Of a stretch of 64,000 bases of DNA, positions 17,559 through 26,971 are shown in pieces. Both the position numbers and the translations under genes were made by a program. Under the pieces are notes generated by a model. The model made no database searches. It was not told the DNA's origin and worked only from the letters and a program-made list of their open reading frames with translations. The stretch's first letter is position 1. Each line of letters starts with the position of its first letter. Source of the stretch: Enhydrobacter sp. (GTDB taxonomy: Bacteria; Pseudomonadota; Alphaproteobacteria; Reyranellales; Reyranellaceae); the NCBI RefSeq assembly GCF_030246845.1, contig NZ_CP126889.1, positions 558,001-622,000 of the forward strand, written 5' to 3'.

Positions 17559-18332
17559 CTATCTTCCCTTGAAGGCCGGCGCCCGGCGCTCGCGCAGCGC
17601 CGTCAGGCCTTCGCGCAGGTCCTCCGACGTCTGGCACTCGTGAATCCCTTCGCGGATGCGGCCGATGTCGGGCTCGGCCTGGGCGAACTGCTCGATCGCC
17701 CGCTTCATGTTCGACATCGACAAAGGCGCGAGGCCGGCGAGCCGACCGGCGATCTCGTCGACCCTGGAGCGGAATTCCGCCCGTTCGACCAGCCAGTCGA
17801 GGTAGCCGACGCGCAGCAGGTCCTCGTCGGTGAAGTCCTCCGACAGCAGGAACGCCCGCTTGGCGAAGCTCGGGCTCACCTTCTGGGTGTAGCGGCGCAA
17901 GCCGCTGGGATAGTAGTGCAGGCCAAAGCGCGCGGCCGGCATGAAGAACCGCATGCCCTTGACGCCCAGCCGGAAATCGCAGGCCAGCGCCATGTCGGTG
18001 GCTCCGCCATAGACGCCGCCGTTCAGGGCGCACAGCGTGGGCATGCGCATGGCCTCGAGCCGATCCATGACGGTCTCGAAGCTGTCGCGGCCATCGGACG
18101 GACGGGCGCCTTTGCCCGACGGGATCGAGCCCAGATCGTAGCCGGAGCAGAAGGTCTTCTCTCCTGCGCCGGTCAGCACCGTCACCCGCACATCGGGATC
18201 GGCATCGGCGGCTTCGATCGCCTCGCGCAGCCTGCCGAGGCCGGCCGTGTCCAGGCGATTGTGCTTGGCAGGGTCGTTGAGCGTGATGGTGGCGCGCTGG
18301 CCATCGATTGTAAGCAAAACAGGATCGGTCAT
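17559..18332 (-). CDS. Enoyl-CoA hydratase/isomerase family (crotonase) protein
   Basis: A 257-aa crotonase-fold protein. The oxyanion-hole region GVYGGATDMALACDFRLG is present. The two acidic residues of classical hydratases are altered: the Glu of GG-CE is Asp (GGATD), and the Glu of the QPE position is Ala (FMPAARFGL). So hydration of enoyl-CoA is doubtful, and another crotonase reaction is possible. The ATG at 18332 was chosen over 18383 because it matches the family N-terminus. It is divergent from an acyl-CoA dehydrogenase gene. Confidence 0.85.
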   Translation of the reverse strand: MTDPVLLTIDGQRATITLNDPAKHNRLDTAGLGRLREAIEAADADPDVRVTVLTGAGEKTFCSGYDLGSIPSGKGARPSDGRDSFETVMDRLEAMRMPTLCALNGGVYGGATDMALACDFRLGVKGMRFFMPAARFGLHYYPSGLRRYTQKVSPSFAKRAFLLSEDFTDEDLLRVGYLDWLVERAEFRSRVDEIAGRLAGLAPLSMSNMKRAIEQFAQAEPDIGRIREGIHECQTSEDLREGLTALRERRAPAFKGR

Positions 18333-18356
18333 GTCGGCCCAAGGATACCCGACCCG

Positions 18357-18371
18357 GTCGCCAAAGGCGAC
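18357..18371. promoter_or_regulatory. Candidate operator between divergent crotonase and dehydrogenase genes
   Basis: GTCGCC-AAA-GGCGAC is a perfect 6-bp inverted repeat with a 3-bp spacer in the 76-bp gap between the divergent crotonase gene (start 18332) and acyl-CoA dehydrogenase gene (start 18409). The position is right for an operator controlling both. In GC-rich DNA such repeats can arise by chance, so confidence is low. Confidence 0.3.
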
Positions 18372-18408
18372 TGAGCGCGCCATAGTGCGGCGGGAGGAAA
18401 AGACCCCG

Positions 18409-20199
18409 ATGACCTATATCGCGCCCCTTGCCGACATGCGTTTCGCGTTGCGCGAAGTGGCAGGACTTGGCCAGGTTGCCCATCTGCCGGGCTACGAGCA
18501 TGCCAGCGACGACACGATAGACGCCGTGCTGGAGGAGGCCGCCAAGCTTGCCGGCAACGGTCTCGCACCGCTCAACCGCGAGGGCGACAAGGCGGGCGCA
18601 CGGCTGGAGAACGGAGTGGTGCGCACGGCCCCCGGCTTCGCCAGGATTTACAAGGAGTTCGTCGACGGCGGCTGGAATTCGCTGCCCTTCGACCCCGAGT
18701 TCGGCGGTCAGGGCATGCCCTGGTTGCTTGCCACCAGCGTCCAGGAGATGTGGCAGGCCGCCAACATGGGCTTCGGCCTGGTTCTGCTGCTGAACCAGGG
18801 GGCGATCGACGCCATCCATCATCACGGGTCGGCCGAGCAGAAGGCCACCTTCCTGCCCAGGATGATCTCCGGCGAATGGACGGGGACCATGAACCTCACC
18901 GAGCCGCAGGCAGGCTCCGACCTCGGGCAACTCAAGACGCGGGCGGTGAAGGACGGGGACCACTATCTGGTCACGGGCCAGAAGATCTTCATCACCTACG
19001 GCGAGCACGACCTGACCGAGAACATCGTGCATCTCGTGCTGGCGCGCACGCCCGACGCGCCGGCCGGCGTGCGCGGCATCTCGCTCTTCATCGTCCCGAA
19101 GTTCCTGGTCGGGCCGGACGGCAAGCCCGGCAGGCGCAACGATCTGCGCTGCGTGTCGCTCGAGCACAAGCTCGGCATCCACGCGAGCCCCACCTGCGTG
19201 ATGTCCTACGGCGACGATGGCGGCGCGGTGGGCTATCTGGTGGGCGAGGAAGGCCGCGGCCTTTCCTACATGTTCACCATGATGAACAACGCCCGCCTCT
19301 CGGTCGGCATCCAGGGCCTCGCCATCGCCGAGCGGGCCTACCAGCAGGCGGCCGAGTTCGCGCGTACGCGGGTGCAGTCGAAGGACGACGCCAGCGCCGA
19401 CGCCAGGTCCGTCCCGATCGTGCATCACGCCGACGTGCGCCGCATGCTGATGACCATGCGCGCCCAGATCGAGGCGATGCGGGCGCTGGGCTACTACACC
19501 GCAGCGGGGATCGACGGCGCGCTGAAGCATCCCGACAAGGAGGCGGCGCGCCGGACGCAGGATCGCGTCGATCTCCTGATCCCGATCGTGAAGGCCTGGT
19601 TCACCGATCTCGGCAACGAGATCGCCTCCCTGGGTGTGCAGATCCACGGCGGCATGGGCTTCATCGAGGAGACCGGCGCGGCGCAGCATCTGCGCGACGC
19701 GCGCATCCTGCCGATCTACGAAGGCACCAACGGCATCCAGGCGCGCGACCTGGTGGGCCGCAAGGTCGCCAAGGATGGCGGCGAGACCATGCTGGGGCTG
19801 GTGAGCGAGATGCGGGCGCTGGCGCAGGAAATGTCCGCCATGCCCGGTGACGATCTGGCGGCGATCCGGACCGGCCTGCAGGCGGCGGCCGATGCCGTGG
19901 AGGACGCCACCAAGTGGGTGGCCCAGTCGGTGAAGGCCGACCTCGTCGGCGCGCTCGCCGGCTCGGTGCCCTTCCTGCGGCTGGCCGGGACGGCCCTGGG
20001 CGGCTGGCTGCTCGCCCGGGGAGCGCTGGTGGCCACGCAAAAGCTCGCCGCCCGCGAGGGCGATCCGGCGTTCCTGGAAGCCAAGCTGGTAACGGCGCGC
20101 TTCTATGCCGACGTGGTCCTGCCGCCGGCACTCGCCCAGCTCGGCCCTCTGAAGGCCGCCGGCCGGACGGTGTTCGCCCTGAAGGAGGATCAATTCTGA
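18409..20199 (+). CDS. Acyl-CoA dehydrogenase, DmdC-like
   Basis: A 596-aa acyl-CoA dehydrogenase, longer than the classic 380-aa enzymes. The N-terminal MTYIAPLADMRFALREV matches the DmdC (3-methylmercaptopropionyl-CoA dehydrogenase) and FadE5 type. FAD/substrate motifs include NLTEPQAGSDLG and IYEGTNGIQARDLVGRK, whose Glu is the catalytic base. FAD-dependent alpha,beta-oxidation of an acyl-CoA is expected; the acyl chain is unknown. The start has GGGAGGAAAA upstream. A cytochrome P450 gene follows, overlapping its stop. Confidence 0.9.
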   Translation: MTYIAPLADMRFALREVAGLGQVAHLPGYEHASDDTIDAVLEEAAKLAGNGLAPLNREGDKAGARLENGVVRTAPGFARIYKEFVDGGWNSLPFDPEFGGQGMPWLLATSVQEMWQAANMGFGLVLLLNQGAIDAIHHHGSAEQKATFLPRMISGEWTGTMNLTEPQAGSDLGQLKTRAVKDGDHYLVTGQKIFITYGEHDLTENIVHLVLARTPDAPAGVRGISLFIVPKFLVGPDGKPGRRNDLRCVSLEHKLGIHASPTCVMSYGDDGGAVGYLVGEEGRGLSYMFTMMNNARLSVGIQGLAIAERAYQQAAEFARTRVQSKDDASADARSVPIVHHADVRRMLMTMRAQIEAMRALGYYTAAGIDGALKHPDKEAARRTQDRVDLLIPIVKAWFTDLGNEIASLGVQIHGGMGFIEETGAAQHLRDARILPIYEGTNGIQARDLVGRKVAKDGGETMLGLVSEMRALAQEMSAMPGDDLAAIRTGLQAAADAVEDATKWVAQSVKADLVGALAGSVPFLRLAGTALGGWLLARGALVATQKLAAREGDPAFLEAKLVTARFYADVVLPPALAQLGPLKAAGRTVFALKEDQF

Positions 20200-21464
20200 G
20201 CCAGGGTCTGATCGAGCTGCCCGAGGACGAGGCCCGGGCTTTCGCCCGGCGCTTCGACCTTGCCGCGCTCGAGCCGGCCTTCCTGGAGGATCCCTTCCCC
20301 TGTTACCATGCACTGCGCCGTCATGCGCCGGTGAAGCATCTGCCCGACGGCAGCGTCTTCCTTTCCCGCTATGCCGATGTCGCGGTCTGCTACCGCGATC
20401 CGCGCATGAGCTCCGACAAGAAGGCGGAGTTCGGCCCCAAGTTCGGCGTCGCGAGCCCGCTCTACCGCCATCACACGACCAGCCTGGTGTTCAACGACCC
20501 ACCGTTGCACACCCGGGTGCGCAAGCTTCTGGCGGCGGCCTTCACGCCGCGGGCGCTTGCCGCGCTGCAGCCGCGCATCGAGGCCGTGGTCGATGGCCTG
20601 CTGGACGCGCATGCCGGGCGGGGCCGCATGGACCTCGTCGAGGACTTCGCCTTCCGCCTGCCGGTCGAGGTGATTTGCGACATGCTGGGCGTGCCCAAGG
20701 GCGAGCGCGCCCCGTTCCGCCGCTATTCCCTCGCCATCCTCGGCGCCCTGGAGCCGGTCGCCGGACCGGAGCGGCAGGCCGCCGGCAATGCCGCCGTCGC
20801 CGAATTCTCCGCCTATCTGGAGGATCTCGTGGCCGAGCGGCGCAAGCGGCCGGCCGACGAGCATGACATCGACATCCTCGGCACGCTGATCCATGGCGAG
20901 GTCGATGGCGAACGGCTGACGTTGGAGGAGCTGGTGCAGAACTGCATCTTCCTCCTGAACGCCGGGCACGAGACGACCACCAACCTGATCGGCAACACGA
21001 TCGACGCCCTGTTGCGCTTCCCCGGCGAGTTGCGGCGCCTCGAGGCCGATCCGGGCCTGCTGAAGACCTGCGTCGAGGAGGGCCTGCGCTTCGAGAGCTC
21101 CAACCAGCTCGGCAATCGCCGTCTGTCGGCCGATCTCGAGCTGGGCGGCGAGCGGCTGGCCGCGGGTACCTACATTCATATCGGCATCGGCGCCGCCAAC
21201 CGCGATCCGGCGCAGTTTCCCGACCCCGACCGCTTCGATGCCGGCCGCGAGCCCAATCGTCACGTCGCTTTCGGCGCGGGCGTGCATATGTGCCTCGGTG
21301 CCGTGCTCGCCCGCCTGGAGGGCACGATCGCCATCGGCCGTCTGGTGCGCCGGTTCGGGGGCTTGGCACGCGACGGCGCCTTCGAGCGCGGCGGCCGCGC
21401 CCGCTTCCGTGGCTTCAACCGCTATCCCATCGCGTGGCAGCGGGTCCGGGGCACGACGCGGTAG
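20196..21464 (+). CDS. Cytochrome P450
   Basis: A haem-thiolate monooxygenase of about 422 aa. The I-helix motif AGHETT (His258-Thr261), the EGLR of the ExxR motif (E295-R298) and the haem-binding FGAGVHMCLG (Cys366) are all intact. No ATG, GTG or TTG lies near the expected N-terminus; the frame runs back into the dehydrogenase gene. A strong AAGGAGGA at 20182-20189 points to CTG at 20196, overlapping the upstream TGA, or ATT at 20193. The start is therefore provisional. Coupling to the acyl-CoA dehydrogenase suggests hydroxylation of a lipid-like or acyl substrate. Confidence 0.85.
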   Translation: MSQGLIELPEDEARAFARRFDLAALEPAFLEDPFPCYHALRRHAPVKHLPDGSVFLSRYADVAVCYRDPRMSSDKKAEFGPKFGVASPLYRHHTTSLVFNDPPLHTRVRKLLAAAFTPRALAALQPRIEAVVDGLLDAHAGRGRMDLVEDFAFRLPVEVICDMLGVPKGERAPFRRYSLAILGALEPVAGPERQAAGNAAVAEFSAYLEDLVAERRKRPADEHDIDILGTLIHGEVDGERLTLEELVQNCIFLLNAGHETTTNLIGNTIDALLRFPGELRRLEADPGLLKTCVEEGLRFESSNQLGNRRLSADLELGGERLAAGTYIHIGIGAANRDPAQFPDPDRFDAGREPNRHVAFGAGVHMCLGAVLARLEGTIAIGRLVRRFGGLARDGAFERGGRARFRGFNRYPIAWQRVRGTTR

Positions 21465-21604
21465 CGAGAAGATTGCGCCACTGGAGTGGCGCGCTCCGAT
21501 GAACGCCCGGGGGATCGCGCCACCAACGAGAAGCAAGATCAGGCGCCAAGCCTTACCAAAAGCGCTTGTCCATTCCCGAGGATCTGCCCCTGACGTGGTG
21601 GTGC

Positions 21605-21643
21605 ATTCAAAAGAAAACGCCCGGTCGCAAAACGACCGGGCGT
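21605..21643 (-). terminator. Intrinsic terminator of the ribosomal-protein operon
   Basis: An 11-bp perfect stem (21617-21627 paired with 21633-21643, ACGCCCGGTCG) with a 5-nt loop. On the minus strand it is followed by TTTTCTTTTG. It lies 25 bp after the rplQ stop and ends the long ribosomal block. In the plus direction there is no T-tract, so it is not expected to terminate the P450 transcript. Confidence 0.88.
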
Positions 21644-21667
21644 CTTGAATTCGACGAGGAAGAAGAC

Positions 21668-22093
21668 CTACGCCGCTTCCTTCTGCTCGTTGTCGGCGTC
21701 GGCCGACGGACCCGAATCCTGGCCCTTGGCGGAGGTGTCGCGCTCGACGAACTCGATCACCGCCATCGGGGCGGCGTCGCCGAAGCGGTAGCCGGCCTTC
21801 AGCACCCGCAGATAGCCGCCGTTGCGACTGGCGTAGCGCGGCCCGAGCGTCGTGAAGAGCTTGTCGGCGACGTAGGGATCGCGCAGGAAGCCGATCGCCT
21901 GACGGCGTGCATGCAGGCCGCCCTTCTTGCCGAGCGTGACCAGCTTCTCGACGATCGGCCGCAGGTCCTTCGCCTTGTGCAGCGTGGTCGTGATCTGCTC
22001 GTGCTTGATCAGCGCGCCGGCGAGATTCATGAACATCGCCTTGCGATGCTCCGCCGTGCGGTGGAATTTCCGGCCGCGATTTCCGTGACGCAT
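21668..22093 (-). CDS. rplQ: 50S ribosomal protein L17
   Basis: A 141-aa large-subunit protein near the peptide exit tunnel. The N-terminus [20 protein letters not shown] and the segment [21 protein letters not shown] are diagnostic. An acidic/polar tail after about residue 120 is common in alphaproteobacteria. Last gene of the alpha operon, 21 bp after rpoA and just before the terminator. Confidence 0.98.
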   Translation of the reverse strand: MRHGNRGRKFHRTAEHRKAMFMNLAGALIKHEQITTTLHKAKDLRPIVEKLVTLGKKGGLHARRQAIGFLRDPYVADKLFTTLGPRYASRNGGYLRVLKAGYRFGDAAPMAVIEFVERDTSAKGQDSGPSADADNEQKEAA

Positions 22094-22114
22094 GACTGTG
22101 GTCCCCTTGCCGGC

Positions 22115-23131
22115 CTAGTACGGCTCTTCCAGCCGCTTGGCCATTTCCTCGATGTTGTCCGGCGGCCAGCCCGGGATCTCCATGCCCAGGTGGAGGCCCA
22201 TGCCGGCCAGCACTTCCTTGATCTCGTTCAACGACTTGCGGCCGAAGTTCGGCGTGCGCAGCATCTCCGCCTCGGTCTTCTGCACGAGATCGCCGATATA
22301 GATGATGTTGTCGTTCTTCAGGCAGTTGGCCGACCGGACCGACAGCTCGAGCTCGTCGACCTTGCGCAGGAGGTTGCGGTTGAACGGGAAGTCGTCCGGC
22401 TGCTCCTCCTTGCGGACCTCGCGCGGCTCCTCGAAGTTGATGAAGAGCTGGAGCTGGTCCTGCAGGATGCGCGCGGCCAGCGCGACGGCGTCGGCCGGCA
22501 GCGTGGTGCCGTTGGTCTCCACCGTCATCGACAGCTTGTCGTAGTCGGTCACCTGGCCGACGCGGCTGTTCTCGACCTTGTAGGAGACGCGCTTTACCGG
22601 GCTGAACACCGAGTCGACCGGGATCAGGCCGATCGGCGCGTCCTCGGCGCGGTTGGCCGCCGCCGGGATGTAGCCCTTGCCGGTGGCGACGGTCAGCTCC
22701 ATCGAGATCGAGGCGCCATCGTCCAGCGTGCAGATCAGGTGCTTGGGATCCATGATCTGGACGTCGCCCGGCAACTCGATCATGCCGGCGGTCACCTCGC
22801 CGGGCCCGACCGCGCGCAGATAGAGGCGCTGCGGGCGGTCGCCCTGCATCTTCACCGCCATGGCCTTGATGTTGAGGACGATGTCCACCACGTCCTCGCG
22901 GACGCCGGGGATGGAGGAGAATTCGTGCAGCACGTTGTCGATCTTGATCGACGTCACGGCCGCACCCTGGAGCGATGACAGCAACACGCGGCGCAGCGCG
23001 TTGCCAAGCGTCAGGCCGAAGCCGCGCTCGAGCGGCTCGGCGACGATCGTCGCCACGCGGCTCGGATCGACGCCCGCTTCGGTGACAAGCTTCTCCGGCT
23101 TGATGAGATCTTGCCAGTTCTTCTGAAGCAC
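22115..23131 (-). CDS. rpoA: DNA-directed RNA polymerase subunit alpha
   Basis: A 338-aa polymerase assembly subunit. The N-terminal dimerisation domain contains [17 protein letters not shown], and the C-terminal domain has [25 protein letters not shown], the helix-hairpin region that contacts UP elements and activators. The length is typical of alphaproteobacteria. It lies between rpsK and rplQ, as in other alpha operons; rpsD is not in this cluster, a common alphaproteobacterial arrangement. Confidence 0.98.
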   Translation of the reverse strand: MLQKNWQDLIKPEKLVTEAGVDPSRVATIVAEPLERGFGLTLGNALRRVLLSSLQGAAVTSIKIDNVLHEFSSIPGVREDVVDIVLNIKAMAVKMQGDRPQRLYLRAVGPGEVTAGMIELPGDVQIMDPKHLICTLDDGASISMELTVATGKGYIPAAANRAEDAPIGLIPVDSVFSPVKRVSYKVENSRVGQVTDYDKLSMTVETNGTTLPADAVALAARILQDQLQLFINFEEPREVRKEEQPDDFPFNRNLLRKVDELELSVRSANCLKNDNIIYIGDLVQKTEAEMLRTPNFGRKSLNEIKEVLAGMGLHLGMEIPGWPPDNIEEMAKRLEEPY

Positions 23132-23244
23132 GGGGGCTACCTCTCTAGACCGGTTGGATCACGCGAGCCCCAGGGCCCGCGTCACATTCAGAACAGCGCG
23201 GCGCAGGAAGCGCGCCGCCGCTCGCACTCAGACGCGACGACGCC

Positions 23245-23661
23245 TCATACCCGACGACGCTTCGGCGGGCGGCAGCCATTGTGCGGGATCGGCGTCACGT
23301 CGCGGATCGCGGTGACGGCGAGGCCGACGGCCTGCAGCGCACGCAGCGCGGACTCGCGGCCGGAGCCGGGGCCGCGCACCTCGATCTCGAGCGTGCGCAT
23401 GCCGTGCTCCATCGCCTTGCGGCCGGCATTCTCGGCCGCCATCTGCGCGGCGAACGGCGTCGACTTGCGCGAGCCCTTGAAGCCCTGCTGGCCCGACGAC
23501 GACCAGGCGATGGTGTTGCCCTGGGCGTCGGTGATGGTGACGATCGTGTTGTTGAACGAGGCGTTCACGTGTGCGACGCCGGCGATGATGTTCTTGCGTT
23601 CCTTGCGGCGGGGACGCGCGGCAGGAGCGGCGCCACTGGCGGCGGCGGCAGACTTGGCCAT
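23245..23661 (-). CDS. rpsK: 30S ribosomal protein S11
   Basis: A 138-aa protein of the 30S platform that contacts mRNA near the E site. The core [20 protein letters not shown] and the C-terminal [18 protein letters not shown] are diagnostic. An Ala/Pro-rich N-terminal extension of about ten residues makes it longer than the E. coli protein (129 aa). It follows rpsM by 18 bp. Confidence 0.98.
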   Translation of the reverse strand: MAKSAAAASGAAPAARPRRKERKNIIAGVAHVNASFNNTIVTITDAQGNTIAWSSSGQQGFKGSRKSTPFAAQMAAENAGRKAMEHGMRTLEIEVRGPGSGRESALRALQAVGLAVTAIRDVTPIPHNGCRPPKRRRV

Positions 23662-23679
23662 GATGCGGATCCCTTCGCT

Positions 23680-24057
23680 CTACTTGGTGACTTTCTTCTT
23701 GCCGGCGATCGGCTTGGCCGGGCCCTTGCGGGTGCGTGCGTTGGTGTGGGTGCGCTGGCCGCGCACCGGCAGGCCGCGGCGATGCCTGAGCCCGCGATAG
23801 CAGGCTAGATCCATCAGGCGCTTGATGTTCATCGCCACTTCGCGCCGCAGGTCGCCCTCGACGGTATAGTCGCGATCGATCGCCTCGCGGATGCGAATCA
23901 CCTCGTCGTCGGTGAGCGTATTGACGCGCCGCGACTGGTCGATTCCCACTTTCCCCAGAATTTCCCTGGCTTTCGCCTGGCCAATCCCGTGGATGTACTG
24001 CAGCCCGATCACCACCCGCTTGGCGGTCGGAATGTTGACGCCGGCTATACGAGCCAA
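23680..24057 (-). CDS. rpsM: 30S ribosomal protein S13
   Basis: A 125-aa head protein of the 30S subunit that bridges to the 50S subunit and touches the P-site tRNA. It begins [19 protein letters not shown] and contains [21 protein letters not shown], both diagnostic. It is separated from the upstream adk by 121 bp, the largest gap in this part of the operon, which may hold a further promoter. No rpmJ or infA lies between secY and rpsM. Confidence 0.98.
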   Translation of the reverse strand: MARIAGVNIPTAKRVVIGLQYIHGIGQAKAREILGKVGIDQSRRVNTLTDDEVIRIREAIDRDYTVEGDLRREVAMNIKRLMDLACYRGLRHRRGLPVRGQRTHTNARTRKGPAKPIAGKKKVTK

Positions 24058-24178
24058 AGTTCCAACTCCTTCAAAGACTTACGGCGCGCTCATGCGCGCC
24101 CGTACGACGTTCCGCTGGCTCCGGAAAAGCGCGCGATTATATGTACCCGCACCCCCGAGTCAACGGATCTCGAACTTG

Positions 24179-24829
24179 TCAAGTCCCCGCCAGGACGGCG
24201 CGGATCTGACGGTAAACCTCGTCCATGCCGGCCATCCCGTCGACCTTCCGCAGCACCTGGCGGGCGCCGTAGTAGGGCAGGAGCGGCTCGGTCTGGGCGC
24301 GATAGGCGGCCATCCGGGTCTTCATGGTCTCGGCATTGTCGTCCTTGCGGCGGGTGAACTCGCGCGATCCACAGACATCGCAGACGCCCTCGACCTTCGG
24401 CCGCTTGAACTTGTCGTGGTAGCCCGCGCCGCATTTGGCGCAGGTGAAGCGGCCGACGACGCGCTCGGTCAGCGCCTTCTCGTCGACCTCCATCTCGATC
24501 ACTCGGTCGAGCTTCTTGCCCGCCTTGGCCAGCATCCGGTCGAGCGCCTCGGCCTGCGCCTCGGTGCGCGGGAAACCATCCAGGATGAAGCCCTTGGCGC
24601 AATCGGGCTGGCCGATCCGGTCCTCGATCAGGCCGACCATCAGGTCGTCGGGCACGAGCTGGCCCTTGTCCATGATGCCCTTGGCCTTGCGGCCGAGCTC
24701 GCTGCCCGAGGCCACCGCCGCCCGCAGCATGTCGCCGGTCGAAAGCTGCACCATGCCGAGATCGCCCTGAAGACGCTGTGCCTGCGTGCCCTTGCCGGCT
24801 CCCGGCGGCCCGAGAAGAATGATGTTCAT
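24179..24829 (-). CDS. adk: Adenylate kinase
   Basis: A 216-aa long-form adenylate kinase (ATP + AMP to 2 ADP). The P-loop is GPPGAGKGTQA, and DGFPRTEAQAEALD is the family signature. The LID domain carries four Cys in a CxxC...CxxC pattern (CAKC and CDVC), as in zinc-binding adenylate kinases; E. coli Adk lacks this. Located right after secY, as in many alphaproteobacterial spc operons. Confidence 0.97.
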   Translation of the reverse strand: MNIILLGPPGAGKGTQAQRLQGDLGMVQLSTGDMLRAAVASGSELGRKAKGIMDKGQLVPDDLMVGLIEDRIGQPDCAKGFILDGFPRTEAQAEALDRMLAKAGKKLDRVIEMEVDEKALTERVVGRFTCAKCGAGYHDKFKRPKVEGVCDVCGSREFTRRKDDNAETMKTRMAAYRAQTEPLLPYYGARQVLRKVDGMAGMDEVYRQIRAVLAGT

Positions 24830-24839
24830 CGTCTTCCCC

Positions 24840-26186
24840 TCATCGACCGCGGCCGCGCAGCCGCGCTTTCTTGATGAGGCCCTCGTATTGATGGGCGAGC
24901 AGGTGCGCCTGGATCTGGGTCACGGTGTCGAGCGTCACCGAGACCACGATCAGGAGGCTGGTGCCGCCGAAATAGAACGGAACGCCGCCGCGCGCGATCA
25001 GCAGCTCCGGCAGGATGCAGACCGCCGAGAGATAGAGGGCGCCGATCAGCGTCAGCCGATTGAGGATGTACTCGAGATATTCGGCGGTGTTCTTGCCCGG
25101 CCGGATGCCCGGCACGAAACCGCCGTTCTTCTTGAGGTTCTCCGCCGTGTCGGCCGGGTTGAAGACGACCGTCGTATAGAAGAAGCAGAAGAAGACGATC
25201 AGCCCGACATAGGCCGCCAGGTAGAGCGGCGTGCCGTGGCCGAGGTAGGTCGCGATCCACTGGGTGATGCCAGGCTCGCCGGTATTGCCCTGGAACGACG
25301 CGATCGTCGCTGGGAAGAGCAGCAGGGAGGAGGCGAAGATCGGCGGGATCACGCCCGACGTGTTGATCTTGAGCGGCAGGTGCGACGCCTCGCCGCCGTA
25401 CATGCGGTTGCCGACCTGGCGCTTAGGATACTGCACCACGATCCGCCGCTGCGCCGTCTCCATGAACACCACGACGGCCACGACCACGACCACGCCGACC
25501 ATGAGGCCGATGATGAACAGCGCCGACAGCGCGCCGGTACGGCCGAGCTCGAGGGTCTGCGCCAGCGCATTGGGCAAGGCCGCCACGATGCCCGCGAAGA
25601 TGATCAGGGACACGCCGTTGCCCACGCCGCGCGCCGTGATCTGCTCGCCGAGCCACATCAGGAGCAGTGTGCCGCCGACCAGGGTCACGATGGTCACGAA
25701 CCGGAAGAAGAGGCCCGGATCGTGCACGACCGGCCCGGCGCTGGCCACCTGCCCCTCTAGGCCGACCGCGATCCCGTAGGCCTGGAAGGCGGCCAGGAAC
25801 ACCGTCCCGTACCGCGTGTACTGGTTGATCTTCTTGCGGCCGGCCTCGCCCTCCTTCTTCAGCGCCTCGAGCGACGGCACGACGGTCGTCAGGATCTGCA
25901 TGATGATCGAGGCCGAGATGTACGGCATGATCGACAGCGCCAGGATCGACATGCGGCCGATCGAGCCGCCGGAGAACACGTCCAGCATGCCGGCGATGCC
26001 GCCGGCCTGGCGGTGGAAGATTTCGGCCAGGGCGGCGGGATCGACGCCCGGCACGGGAATGTAGGCGCCGATGCGGAAGACGATGAGAGCGCCCACGGTG
26101 AACCACAGGCGCTTCTTCAGCTCGGTCGCCTTACCGATCGCGCCCCAGTTCAGATTGGATGCGAGTTGCTCGGCGGCGGATGCCAT
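24840..26186 (-). CDS. secY: Protein translocase subunit SecY
   Basis: A 448-aa channel subunit of the Sec translocon with about ten hydrophobic helices. The N-terminal LKKRLWFTVGALIVFRIGAYIPVPG, the GIPLN-type loop region and the segment NTAEYLEYILNRLTLIGA toward the C-terminus are typical. It works with SecE, encoded at 54849-55049 in the rif region. It is located between rplO and adk in the spc operon. Confidence 0.97.
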   Translation of the reverse strand: MASAAEQLASNLNWGAIGKATELKKRLWFTVGALIVFRIGAYIPVPGVDPAALAEIFHRQAGGIAGMLDVFSGGSIGRMSILALSIMPYISASIIMQILTTVVPSLEALKKEGEAGRKKINQYTRYGTVFLAAFQAYGIAVGLEGQVASAGPVVHDPGLFFRFVTIVTLVGGTLLLMWLGEQITARGVGNGVSLIIFAGIVAALPNALAQTLELGRTGALSALFIIGLMVGVVVVVAVVVFMETAQRRIVVQYPKRQVGNRMYGGEASHLPLKINTSGVIPPIFASSLLLFPATIASFQGNTGEPGITQWIATYLGHGTPLYLAAYVGLIVFFCFFYTTVVFNPADTAENLKKNGGFVPGIRPGKNTAEYLEYILNRLTLIGALYLSAVCILPELLIARGGVPFYFGGTSLLIVVSVTLDTVTQIQAHLLAHQYEGLIKKARLRGRGR

Positions 26187-26257
26187 GGACCCTCACGCGT
26201 GGACGTCGACGACACGAAGAGGCGAAGCCGGAGCCCGCCCCTTGACGAAATCGGACC

Positions 26258-26737
26258 TCAGGCCGCCTCGGCGGCGGGCTTGGGCGGCAATTCGACCTTG
26301 CCGCCCGCCCGCTCGACGGCGGCGATCGCCGAGGCCGAGGCGCCGGCGACCTTGATCTCTATCTTGGACGTGATCCCGCCCTTGCCAAGCAGGCGCACCC
26401 CGTCCGCGGCGTTCTTGAACAGGCCGGCGGCCTGCAGGGCGGCGCTGTCGATCGGCTTGGCGGCATCGAGCCGGTTGGCGTCGATCGCCTTCTGCAGCGC
26501 CCCGAGATTGACGATCCGCCACACCTTCTGGTGCGGCGGCCGGAAGCCCCGCTTGGGCAGGCGCCGATGCAGCGGCATCTGGCCGCCCTCGAAGCCCTTG
26601 ATGGCCACGCCGGTGCGCGACTTCTGGCCCTTCACGCCGCGTCCCGCCGTCTTGCCCTTGCCCGAGCCGATGCCACGGCCCACCCGAAGGCGGGCCCGGC
26701 GGGCGCCCTCGTTGTCGGCGATTTCGTTCAGCTTCAT
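26258..26737 (-). CDS. rplO: 50S ribosomal protein L15
   Basis: A 159-aa large-subunit protein. [22 protein letters not shown] in its N-terminal half is diagnostic, as is RRLPKRGF. The ATG at 26737 ([13 protein letters not shown]) is preferred to an in-frame ATG at 26788 because it gives the family N-terminus and does not overlap rpmD. It precedes secY by 71 bp. Confidence 0.97.
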   Translation of the reverse strand: MKLNEIADNEGARRARLRVGRGIGSGKGKTAGRGVKGQKSRTGVAIKGFEGGQMPLHRRLPKRGFRPPHQKVWRIVNLGALQKAIDANRLDAAKPIDSAALQAAGLFKNAADGVRLLGKGGITSKIEIKVAGASASAIAAVERAGGKVELPPKPAAEAA

Positions 26738-26765
26738 CTCTCTGCCCTCCGCGCCCGGCCTCCGC

Positions 26766-26960
26766 TCAGCGCGCCTCCTCGTCGACATGCACCAGATGGC
26801 GCACCTTGTTGATCATGCCGCGCACCGCCGGCGTGTCGTCGAGCACGCTCTGGCGATGGCGCTTGTTCAGCCCCAGCCCGATCAGCGTCGCCCGCTGGTC
26901 GTCGGTGCGGCCGATCGCGCTGCCGGTCTGGGTGATCCTGATCTTCTTGCCGTCGGCCAT
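26766..26960 (-). CDS. rpmD: 50S ribosomal protein L30
   Basis: A 64-aa small large-subunit protein. [21 protein letters not shown] and [23 protein letters not shown] are the family hallmarks. It lies 11 bp after rpsE and 28 bp before rplO, in the conserved rpsE-rpmD-rplO order. Confidence 0.97.
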   Translation of the reverse strand: MADGKKIRITQTGSAIGRTDDQRATLIGLGLNKRHRQSVLDDTPAVRGMINKVRHLVHVDEEAR

Positions 26961-26971
26961 GATCCCTCTCC

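Noticed and set aside
16654..20313. A single 1219-aa frame covering the cyclase-FHA region and beyond
   Set aside because: Only the last 298 residues make sense; the upstream part is antisense to the acyl-CoA dehydrogenase and out of frame with the crotonase.
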